From contig CAMFLD010000174.1 in assembly GCA_945957245.1 (NCBI GenBank), forward strand, positions 1-6,249: DNA of 6,249 bases. Reading direction: 5' to 3'. The position numbers and the translations under genes are program-made. Shown in pieces: positions 1 through 5,912 of this stretch. Each line of letters begins with the position of its first letter. Positions within the stretch are counted from its first letter, which is position 1. Source of the DNA: an uncultured Flavobacterium sp. (GTDB lineage: Bacteria; Bacteroidota; Bacteroidia; Flavobacteriales; Flavobacteriaceae). Under the pieces are notes generated by a model. The model saw nothing but the letters and a program-made list of their open reading frames with translations. It did not search any database and had not been told where the DNA came from.

Positions 1-222
1 ACTTATTTTGTTGATGAGATGATTAAAGGACATTTCAGTTTCTTTAGGCACGAACATACTTTTGTGGCTCAAAACGGTGTTACTGTAATGATAGATTTTG
101 TTCAATACAAAACTCCGTTTGGATTTTTGGGAAAACTATTTGACCAATTCCTGTTAAAGAACCATTTAATCCAATTCCTCAAAGAAAGGAATCGTTTCAT
201 AAAAGAACTTGCAGAAAGCTAA
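1..222 (+). CDS. SRPBCC family ligand-binding protein, C-terminal fragment (5' end outside window)
   Basis: The reading frame is open from base 1 and stops at TAA 220-222, so the last 73 residues are visible. The internal ATG at 19 is not the real start. The segment opens with FVDEMIKGHFSFFRHEHTF, then a strand around VTVMIDFVQYKTPFG, and ends in a long charged helix (LGKLFDQFLLKNHLIQFLKERN). This is the pattern of the last strands and closing helix of the SRPBCC (START/Bet v1-like) fold, as in small Bacteroidota proteins often labelled 'SRPBCC family protein' or, without firm proof, 'cell division inhibitor'. Such proteins form a single-domain cavity for a hydrophobic ligand; the ligand here is unknown. 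The total family length is about 150 residues, so roughly half is missing. It converges on the downstream membrane protein gene with an 8-bp gap. The fold call is fairly firm; the function is not known. Confidence 0.72.
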   Translation, partial: TYFVDEMIKGHFSFFRHEHTFVAQNGVTVMIDFVQYKTPFGFLGKLFDQFLLKNHLIQFLKERNRFIKELAES

Positions 223-230
223 ATAGCGGT

Positions 231-1046
231 TTATTTCACAAGGAGCATTAATCCTAACCAGACAATGGGAATGCTTTCCACCCAAAAAGTACTGTAATAT
301 TTTGATTTCCTCTCATCTGCAAAAAGCAGGAACAGAAATACCATAAGCGCGACAGCCAGTCGCAATAAGAAAGCATGGGAACTAAAAGTAGTCTGAAAAA
401 AGCACAACAGGATAAAAACAAACAGCAAAACACTGCCTACAATCTTTGTCAGCAGCACTCCTATCTGCTGAGGAACCGTCTTTAAATTAGGGTCATCCAG
501 TTTTAAGTCGATAATTTCAAAAATCAGGATGAGCACAAAAACCAGTATGAAACGCTGTATCGCTATTATAAAAACATTGAAATTAATTGGAATCCCTGCT
601 TCAAAAATTGGCAAAAACAAGGTAACGCCAACCCAGCACAAGGCTACGATATAAATTTTAACTCCGGCCCAATTGCGGGCATTTTTTTTATTTGGAAAAA
701 AAGGAAGCGTATAGAGCATGGTCAAAATCAGAAAAAGAAACGCGATGATTTTGGTATTCTGACCCAACTGAAAAAAATAATAAACAGCCGCTAAAAAAGA
801 CAGAAAGCTCAAACCGGCTATTAGTTTCAATTCCGTTCGCAACGTCAGTTTCTGTGTTCTTGCCAAAGCATCATATTTGACAAAATTATATCCGACAATT
901 GTGCCAAAAAAAGCAAACAGTGCCGTAGTATTGATTTCTTTTATATCAAACAAAAAACCGGTCATTCTCACCAAAGCATAAACAGAGAGTGAGACATGAA
1001 TACTACTGTTGATATAAAAGTCCAGAATACGTTTGAAAATAGCCAT
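231..1046 (-). CDS. UbiA superfamily prenyltransferase-like integral membrane protein with degenerate first Asp motif
   Basis: This 271-residue, strongly hydrophobic protein has about eight or nine predicted membrane segments (roughly residues 16-33, 40-56, 75-92, 99-117, 130-147, 156-179, 197-217, 224-243 and 254-270). Length and topology fit UbiA-type prenyltransferases, which join a polyprenyl diphosphate to an acceptor in the membrane. The best family mark is residues 177-196, EIIDLKLDDPNLKTVPQQIG, which fits the second Asp-rich motif (D-x3-D followed by T-x-P and G). YTLPF at 112-116 fits the conserved loop between the motifs. The first motif, normally N-D-x2-D-x3-D, is only GYNFVKYDALA (52-62): N54 and D59 remain. 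The protein may therefore use another substrate or be catalytically altered. The start is ATG at 1044-1046 (MAIFKRILDFYINSSIHV); no Shine-Dalgarno is present, as usual in this phylum. It diverges from gcvP. The superfamily call is moderate; the substrate is unknown. Confidence 0.65.
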   Translation of the reverse strand: MAIFKRILDFYINSSIHVSLSVYALVRMTGFLFDIKEINTTALFAFFGTIVGYNFVKYDALARTQKLTLRTELKLIAGLSFLSFLAAVYYFFQLGQNTKIIAFLFLILTMLYTLPFFPNKKNARNWAGVKIYIVALCWVGVTLFLPIFEAGIPINFNVFIIAIQRFILVFVLILIFEIIDLKLDDPNLKTVPQQIGVLLTKIVGSVLLFVFILLCFFQTTFSSHAFLLRLAVALMVFLFLLFADERKSKYYSTFWVESIPIVWLGLMLLVK

Positions 1047-1050
1047 TACA

Positions 1051-1058
1051 CAAAAATA
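1051..1058 (-). promoter_or_regulatory. Candidate -7 promoter element for the UbiA-like gene
   Basis: On the minus strand this reads TATTTTTG, an exact match to the Bacteroidota -7 consensus TAnnTTTG. It ends only four bases before the ATG at 1046, so transcription would begin at or next to the start codon and the mRNA would be leaderless or nearly so. I see no convincing TTG -33 partner 17-23 bp upstream. The region is A/T-rich, so a chance match is quite possible. Confidence 0.3.
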
Positions 1059-1093
1059 ATCAATATGTTAATAAGCCTTCGTTTTAGTTGAAA

Positions 1094-1107
1094 AAAACAG
1101 CTGTTTT
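1094..1107. promoter_or_regulatory. 14-bp perfect palindrome in the divergent gcvP/UbiA-like intergenic region
   Basis: AAAACAGCTGTTTT is a perfect inverted repeat with no spacer. It sits in the 143-bp region between two divergent genes, about 26 bp upstream of the candidate gcvP -7 element, close to where a -33 contact or a regulator would lie. The symmetry suggests a binding site for a dimeric regulator of one or both genes. With no loop it is not a terminator. No regulator is identified, and a chance A/T-flanked palindrome remains possible. Confidence 0.35.
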
Positions 1108-1132
1108 AACCTAAAATTTAGAGTTTAATATT

Positions 1133-1140
1133 TACTTTTG
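1133..1140 (+). promoter_or_regulatory. Candidate -7 promoter element for gcvP
   Basis: TACTTTTG matches the Bacteroidota -7 consensus TAnnTTTG exactly. A start about five bases downstream would give a 5' leader of roughly 45 nt before the ATG at 1190. No clear TTG -33 element lies 17-23 bp upstream; that place is taken by A/T-rich sequence just downstream of the palindrome at 1094-1107. The leader is too short for a glycine riboswitch and shows no Shine-Dalgarno. Confidence 0.45.
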
Positions 1141-1189
1141 TTAGCGCAAAAACAAGCACAACTAAACACACTTTAGAACTTACAATTTA

Positions 1190-4033
1190 ATGAGAACAGA
1201 CGCATTTGCATTACGCCACATAGGTCCACGTGAGAGCGACCTAAACCACATGTTCAAAACCATCGGAGTTGAAAACTTTGAGCAGTTAATATACGAAACT
1301 ATTCCGGATGATATTCGTTTGAAAAACGACCTGAATCTTGATGCTCCCATGACTGAATATGAGTATACACAACATATTCACGACTTGGGCAAAAAAAACA
1401 AGGTATTTAAATCCTACATTGGATTAGGGTACCACCCTACTATCGTTCCCGCTGTAATCCAAAGAAATATTTTTGAGAACCCGGGTTGGTATACAGCCTA
1501 CACTCCTTATCAGGCGGAAATTGCGCAAGGAAGATTAGAAGCAATTTTAAACTTCCAAACCACAGTTATAGAATTAACCGGAATGGAAATAGCCAATGCC
1601 TCTTTGCTTGACGAAGGAACAGCAGCTGCAGAAGCAATGGCTTTGCTTTTTGATGTTCGCTCCCGTGACCAAAAGAAAAATAACGTTAATAAATTTTTCG
1701 TTTCTGAAGAAGTACTACCACAAACCATATCGGTATTGCAAACACGCTCTACACCTATTGGAGTAGAATTAGTAATTGGCAACCACGAAAACTTCGATTT
1801 CTCTTCAGATTTTTTTGGTGCTATTTTACAATATCCGGGTAAATATGGGCAGGTTTATGATTATGCCGGATTTATTTCGAAAGCTAAATCAAACGAGATA
1901 AAAGTAGCCGTTGCTGCCGATATTTTATCTTTGGTAAAACTAACTTCTCCGGGAGAAATAGGAGCTGATGTTGTGGTTGGAACCAGCCAACGTTTTGGTG
2001 TTCCAATGGGCTACGGTGGTCCTCATGCCGCTTTCTTTGCCACAAAAGAAGAATACAAACGCTCTATGCCGGGAAGGATTATCGGTGTAACCATTGATAC
2101 AAATGGAAACCGTGCACTTCGTATGGCGCTACAAACCCGTGAGCAGCATATCAAACGTGAAAAAGCCACTTCCAACATTTGTACCGCTCAGGTTTTACTG
2201 GCCGTAATGGCGGGTATGTATGCCGTTTACCATGGACCAAAAGGATTAAAATATATTGCCAATAAAGTTCATGCTTCAGCAGTTACTTTGGCAGATGCCT
2301 TGAACAAATTAGGCGTTTACCAAACAAACTCTGCGTTCTTCGATACCATTTTAGTTAAGGCTGATGCCAAAAAAATAAAAGCGATTGCAGAAAAAAACGA
2401 AGTAAATTTCTTCTACCCGGATGCGGAAAGCATTTCGATATCATTGAACGAAACTACATCTGTTGACGATCTTAACCAAATTATAGCAATCTTTGCCGAA
2501 GCTACCGGAAAAGAAGCATTCAAAGTGACTTCATTAGCAGCTACTGAAAATATTCCTGCTTCATTAATCCGTACTTCTGATTTCCTAACACACGAAGTAT
2601 TCAATAACCATCATTCTGAATCTCAGCTGATGCGTTACATTAAGAAACTGGAGCGTAAAGATTTATCCTTAAACCATTCGATGATATCGCTTGGTTCCTG
2701 CACGATGAAATTGAACGCTGCAGCAGAAATGTTGCCGTTGTCTATGCCTAACTGGAACAGTATCCATCCATTCGCTCCTATTGATCAGGTCGAAGGCTAT
2801 ATTACTATGCTTAAAAAATTAGAGCAGCAATTGAATGTGGTAACCGGTTTTCAGGGAACTACTTTGCAGCCTAATTCGGGTGCGCAGGGAGAATATGCAG
2901 GACTTATGGCTATCCGTGCTTATCATCTTTCAAGAGGTGATGCTCACAGGAATGTATGCCTTATCCCGGCTTCTGCACATGGGACAAATCCGGCCTCAGC
3001 AGCTATGGCAGGCATGCACATCATCGTAACAAAAACCATGGAAAACGGAAATATCGATGTTGAAGATTTAAGAGCAAAAGCTTTAGAACATAAAGACGAT
3101 TTATCCTGTCTAATGGTAACTTATCCATCAACACATGGAGTTTTTGAAAGTGCCATCTGTGAAATCACCAAAATAATCCATGATAACGGCGGATTGGTTT
3201 ATATGGATGGAGCTAATATGAATGCTCAGGTTGGATTGACTAATCCTGCTACCATCGGAGCTGATGTTTGTCACCTGAACCTACACAAGACCTTTGCTAT
3301 TCCTCACGGAGGTGGTGGTCCCGGCGTAGGACCTATTTGTGTAAACGATAAACTGGTTCCGTTTTTACCAACAAATCCGGTAATTAATGTAGGAGGAGAT
3401 AAAGCGATTACAGCCATATCCTCAGCACCTTATGGTTCCGCATTGGTTTGCTTAATTTCGTATGGCTACATTTCGATGCTTGGAGCCGAAGGTTTGAAAA
3501 AAGCCACAGAACATGCTATTCTGAATGCCAATTATATGAAAACCCGTCTGGAAAATCATTATCCTATTTTATACACAGGAGAAATGGGACGTGCTGCACA
3601 CGAAATGATTTTGGATTGCCGTGCATTTGAAGAAAACGGAATTAAGGTTACTGATATTGCTAAACGTTTAATGGATTATGGCTTCCATGCGCCGACAGTT
3701 TCTTTCCCTGTTGCAGGAACATTAATGGTAGAACCAACAGAATCGGAAGATTTAGCCGAATTAGACCGTTTTTGTGATGCTATGATTTCTATTCGCAAAG
3801 AAATTGCTGCAGCCTCAAAAGACGATGAAAACAATGTTCTGAGAAATGCACCACATACTTTGGCAATGCTTACAGCCGATACCTGGACTTTCCCTTACAC
3901 AAGAGAACAGGCAGCCTATCCATTGGATTATATTGCAGAAAATAAATTCTGGCCAAGCGTTCGCCGTGTAGACGAAGCTTATGGTGACAGGAATTTGGTT
4001 TGCTCATGCGCTCCAATTGAAGCTTACATGTAA
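1190..4033 (+). CDS. gcvP: Glycine dehydrogenase (decarboxylating), P protein of the glycine cleavage system
   Basis: This PLP enzyme decarboxylates glycine and passes the aminomethyl group to the lipoyl arm of H protein (GcvH); with GcvT and Lpd it yields CO2, ammonia, NADH and methylene-tetrahydrofolate in the cytoplasm. At 947 residues it is the full-length single-chain form in which both homologous halves are fused. The N-terminal half begins with the typical LRHIGP (8-13) and carries IGLGYHPT, GTSQRFGVPMGYGGPHA (264-280) and RSMPGR (291-296). The C-terminal half carries SLGSCTMKLN (500-509), PNSGAQGEYAG (from 561), PASAHGTNPASA (from 593) and the cofactor site HLNLHKTF, with Lys700 as the Schiff-base lysine, followed by the glycine-rich HGGGGPGVGP (706-715). 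It ends in the usual NLVCSCAPIEAY. Nothing is missing or shifted. No gcvT, gcvH or lpd lies in the window, so it is transcribed apart from its partners here. The ATG start gives the standard family N-terminus. Confidence 0.98.
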   Translation: MRTDAFALRHIGPRESDLNHMFKTIGVENFEQLIYETIPDDIRLKNDLNLDAPMTEYEYTQHIHDLGKKNKVFKSYIGLGYHPTIVPAVIQRNIFENPGWYTAYTPYQAEIAQGRLEAILNFQTTVIELTGMEIANASLLDEGTAAAEAMALLFDVRSRDQKKNNVNKFFVSEEVLPQTISVLQTRSTPIGVELVIGNHENFDFSSDFFGAILQYPGKYGQVYDYAGFISKAKSNEIKVAVAADILSLVKLTSPGEIGADVVVGTSQRFGVPMGYGGPHAAFFATKEEYKRSMPGRIIGVTIDTNGNRALRMALQTREQHIKREKATSNICTAQVLLAVMAGMYAVYHGPKGLKYIANKVHASAVTLADALNKLGVYQTNSAFFDTILVKADAKKIKAIAEKNEVNFFYPDAESISISLNETTSVDDLNQIIAIFAEATGKEAFKVTSLAATENIPASLIRTSDFLTHEVFNNHHSESQLMRYIKKLERKDLSLNHSMISLGSCTMKLNAAAEMLPLSMPNWNSIHPFAPIDQVEGYITMLKKLEQQLNVVTGFQGTTLQPNSGAQGEYAGLMAIRAYHLSRGDAHRNVCLIPASAHGTNPASAAMAGMHIIVTKTMENGNIDVEDLRAKALEHKDDLSCLMVTYPSTHGVFESAICEITKIIHDNGGLVYMDGANMNAQVGLTNPATIGADVCHLNLHKTFAIPHGGGGPGVGPICVNDKLVPFLPTNPVINVGGDKAITAISSAPYGSALVCLISYGYISMLGAEGLKKATEHAILNANYMKTRLENHYPILYTGEMGRAAHEMILDCRAFEENGIKVTDIAKRLMDYGFHAPTVSFPVAGTLMVEPTESEDLAELDRFCDAMISIRKEIAAASKDDENNVLRNAPHTLAMLTADTWTFPYTREQAAYPLDYIAENKFWPSVRRVDEAYGDRNLVCSCAPIEAYM

Positions 4034-4053
4034 TTTAAAATATAATTCTAAAT

Positions 4054-4083
4054 AAAAATGGCCTCCAAAAGAGGCCATTTTTT
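4054..4083 (+). terminator. Intrinsic terminator of gcvP
   Basis: A perfect hairpin lies 20 bp after the gcvP stop. The left arm ATGGCCTC (4058-4065) pairs with GAGGCCAT (4071-4078) across the 5-nt loop CAAAA. The stem extends through A4054-4057 with T4079-4082, giving 12 bp in all and a T run after the G/C core. The A-run on the left also gives a T-run on the opposite strand, so it could act both ways, although no minus-strand gene ends here. It separates gcvP from the TPR gene. Confidence 0.88.
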
Positions 4084-4181
4084 GTTCTTCTTTTTCAAAA
4101 TCTAAAAAGTTCTATAGATTCTTATATTCCAGACATAAATCATTATTAAACAAATACTTATGCTTTTTATCAAAAAAAGTA

Positions 4182-4189
4182 TATCTTTA
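4182..4189 (+). promoter_or_regulatory. Candidate -7 promoter element for the TPR gene
   Basis: TATCTTTA matches TAnnTTTG except at the last base. It lies 73 bp before the ATG at 4263, in the 179-bp stretch after the gcvP terminator. No good TTG -33 partner is seen, so this is a weak call. The gcvP terminator upstream means that some promoter in this gap is expected. I see nothing else convincing in 4084-4262: only short A/T-rich inverted repeats, such as AATCTA/TAGATT at 4099-4120. Confidence 0.3.
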
Positions 4190-4262
4190 CTAAGCAGATT
4201 ATCCGAATTTCCCCTAGCGGACATTCTGTTTTACATACCGGCCCATATCTAAAACACAACCT

Positions 4263-5378
4263 ATGAAGCAGCTAGTTACCATTATTGTTGCCGTTTTAGC
4301 TTATCCTGTATTGTACGGGCAGTCTACTGCTGAGCTTTTTAAAAACAGAAATTATCCGGCACTTGCTAAACTTGAAGACAAAGGCGATACGCTAACCCCT
4401 GAGGAATTCTATATGGTTGGTTATGCTTTCTTCCAACTGGAAAAAGACGAGAAAGCTGTTGCTTATTATGATAAAGCAATAGCAAAAGGTTTTGACAATG
4501 GTCCCATTCACTTTTACAAGAGTTTGTCTCTCACTTACCTCAAAAAGTATAAAGAAGCACTGACAGAAATTGATTTAGCTATTGAAAAAGAGCCCAACAA
4601 TCAGGAATATATGAATCAAAAAGGGTTGATTTATCAAAATCAGGGCCTTGAAGACAAAGCATTGGATTATTTCGATGAAGCTACCCGCCTGCCAAATATC
4701 ATGGGTGAGCCATTCTTTTGGGTTGCCTATATTTATCATGGAAAACAAGACCTTGAAAAAGCATTGAAACTTTACTATTTGGCAGCGCAAAAAATCCCAA
4801 AGGATAGCCGCTATTATGTAAATACATTGTTGTGCATTGGTCAACTGGAATATACTTATACCCAGAATTACCAGAAGTCGGCAGCCGCTTATGCTGAGGC
4901 AGTTTCTCTCAGACCGGAAGATTATGGTAATTACCCGAAACTTATTAAAGCATATAACGCAGCTAAAGAATATACAAAGGCGGATGTTGTTTTTGAAGAA
5001 ATGAAAGCCGCCTATAAAAGAAAGGAACTGCCAAAGACAGATATGGAGCAAAAATTTACCGCCATTGATGAATATGAATATAACAAACAAAAACTAACAG
5101 TCTATAAATCATTTGAAGATCCTAAAAAAATCCTTGATGTGTTATACAAGGTTTATCTGTTCAACAAGACCGGAGACAAAGCTGCACGGAAATTTACGGT
5201 TGAGAAAACAATACAGGTAGCCAAAGGATTTAAATATGTCCTTTGTGAAATAACCGAAAACGAACACCTGACTTATCCTTATGGCTGGAAAACTGATATC
5301 GTTACATTGGAAAATCTGAAAGAAGCAGTCAATCAGATACTGGATGGAAAATTACAAAAGACAGCTACTTCAAAATAA
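4263..5378 (+). CDS. Secreted or periplasmic tetratricopeptide repeat protein
   Basis: This 371-residue protein starts at ATG with a signal peptide: Lys at position 3, a hydrophobic core LVTIIVAVLAYPVLYG, and likely cleavage near residues 19-20 (YGQ before STAELF). There is no cysteine at the cleavage site, so it is not a lipoprotein by this motif. TPR-like helix pairs follow at about 47-78, 81-113, 115-147, 149-181, 190-220 and 224-252, with typical positions such as KDEKAVAYYDKAI, KYKEALTEIDLAI and LEDKALDYFDEA. TPR arrays bind other proteins; the partner is unknown. Residues about 260-371 are not TPR: they hold a charged helical segment and then a likely beta-rich end (AARKFTVEKTIQVAKGFKY, LCEITENEHLTYPYGW), which I do not recognise. 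The gene stands alone, between the gcvP terminator and the hemoglobin gene 135 bp downstream. The TPR and export calls are firm; no specific role can be given. Confidence 0.85.
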   Translation: MKQLVTIIVAVLAYPVLYGQSTAELFKNRNYPALAKLEDKGDTLTPEEFYMVGYAFFQLEKDEKAVAYYDKAIAKGFDNGPIHFYKSLSLTYLKKYKEALTEIDLAIEKEPNNQEYMNQKGLIYQNQGLEDKALDYFDEATRLPNIMGEPFFWVAYIYHGKQDLEKALKLYYLAAQKIPKDSRYYVNTLLCIGQLEYTYTQNYQKSAAAYAEAVSLRPEDYGNYPKLIKAYNAAKEYTKADVVFEEMKAAYKRKELPKTDMEQKFTAIDEYEYNKQKLTVYKSFEDPKKILDVLYKVYLFNKTGDKAARKFTVEKTIQVAKGFKYVLCEITENEHLTYPYGWKTDIVTLENLKEAVNQILDGKLQKTATSK

Positions 5379-5468
5379 GAATATGATTTATGGGTTACAT
5401 TAAAAACTATTTTTCAACATTTTCGAAGGAAGCTATTCTTTAGTTGTTAAAACTGACGCCTATCATTT

Positions 5469-5495
5469 TTGGCAAATGTAAAGGATGTAACTTTG
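5469..5495 (+). promoter_or_regulatory. Candidate promoter of the truncated hemoglobin gene (-33 TTG, -7 TAACTTTG)
   Basis: TTG at 5469-5471, as part of TTTG 5468-5471, is followed after 16 bp by TAACTTTG at 5488-5495, an exact TAnnTTTG. The spacer is one base short of the usual 17-23. This is the only place in the window where both Bacteroidota promoter elements occur together. Transcription would start near 5500 and give a leader of about 14 nt before the ATG at 5514. If so, the hemoglobin has its own promoter and is not just read through from the TPR gene. Confidence 0.5.
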
Positions 5496-5513
5496 GGCTT
5501 CAATTTGCAGCAT

Positions 5514-5897
5514 ATGAAAGACATCGAAAACCAGGACGATTTATACTTACTTGTAGATGAATTCTACAAAAAACTACTGGCAGATCCTGCCATAAGCTAT
5601 ATTTTTACTGATGTAGTCAAAATAAAACTGGAAGAACACCTGCCTATACTGGTTACCTTTTGGTCTCAGGCAGTGCTGGGTACCGGTGGCTATACCAACA
5701 ACCTGACACAAATTCATTTAGATGTAAGTGGGAAAGAATACCTGACTCCGGAATTGTTTAAAATCTGGCTGGATCATTTTTACCAAGCGGTAGACGAAAA
5801 CTTTACAGGAATTAAGGCAGAACAAATCAAAACCCAGGCATTGAGTATTGCGACCATCATGCAGATAAAGATAAAACAACAAGGGATGTCGCATTGA
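5514..5897 (+). CDS. Group III truncated hemoglobin (TrHb3)
   Basis: This small cytoplasmic heme protein has the 2-on-2 globin fold. From the ATG at 5514 it is 127 residues, matching the family length and its usual beginning (MKDIENQDDLYLLVDEFYKKL). Compared from memory with Campylobacter Ctb, the heme pocket is complete: Tyr18 (B10), His42 (E7, in EEHLPILVTFW), His68 (F8, proximal heme ligand, in TQIHLDV) and Trp85 (G8, in FKIWLDHF). The order and spacing fit group III, not groups I or II. Group III globins bind O2 and NO; Ctb is induced by nitrosative stress, but the role in Flavobacteriia is not established. A longer reading from TTG at 5469 would add 15 residues (ANVKDVTLGFNLQH) that do not resemble the family, and that TTG is better explained as a promoter element. 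The 3' end forms part of the terminator hairpin shared with the convergent gene. Confidence 0.93.
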   Translation: MKDIENQDDLYLLVDEFYKKLLADPAISYIFTDVVKIKLEEHLPILVTFWSQAVLGTGGYTNNLTQIHLDVSGKEYLTPELFKIWLDHFYQAVDENFTGIKAEQIKTQALSIATIMQIKIKQQGMSH

Positions 5898-5912
5898 CAT
5901 CCCTTGTTGTTT
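5874..5912. terminator. Bidirectional intrinsic terminator shared by the hemoglobin and the type IX-secreted protein gene
   Basis: This perfect 17-bp stem (5874-5890 with 5896-5912) has a 5-nt loop, GCATT. The core arms are AAGGGATGTC and GACATCCCTT. On the plus strand it runs into TTTATTTT (5910-5917); on the minus strand the transcript leaves it into GTTTTATC, so there are T-runs both ways. The left arm lies inside the last hemoglobin codons (KQQGMS), the hemoglobin stop TGA (5895-5897) spans loop and right arm, and the right arm overlaps the stop codon (5911-5913) of the minus-strand gene. It is therefore almost wholly embedded in coding sequence and ends both transcripts. Confidence 0.85.

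Noticed and set aside
1140..1189. Glycine riboswitch in front of gcvP
   Set aside because: The leader after the candidate promoter is only about 45 nt, with no paired G/C-rich stems. Even the whole 143-bp gap is A/T-rich and shows no aptamer-like pairing.
1510..1782. Minus-strand frame of 90 residues inside gcvP (also 2413-2604 on the minus strand)
   Set aside because: Antisense shadows of highly conserved gcvP sequence, with no promoter or family resemblance.
3448..3630. Plus-strand 60-residue frame inside gcvP
   Set aside because: An out-of-frame reading within the conserved C-terminal half of gcvP; no evidence of use.
4575..5090. 171-residue minus-strand reading frame, hydrophobic and membrane-like
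   Set aside because: It lies entirely antisense to the TPR coding region, whose repeat pattern and signal peptide are clear. Its hydrophobicity comes from reading Lys/Glu-rich codons in reverse.
5402..5414. AAAAA/TTTTT inverted repeat after the TPR gene as a terminator
   Set aside because: It has only five A-T pairs with a 3-nt loop, too weak to terminate. I see no convincing terminator for the TPR gene in 5379-5468.
5718..5900. Minus-strand 60-residue frame over the hemoglobin 3' end
   Set aside because: Antisense to conserved globin codons and it overlaps the shared terminator hairpin.
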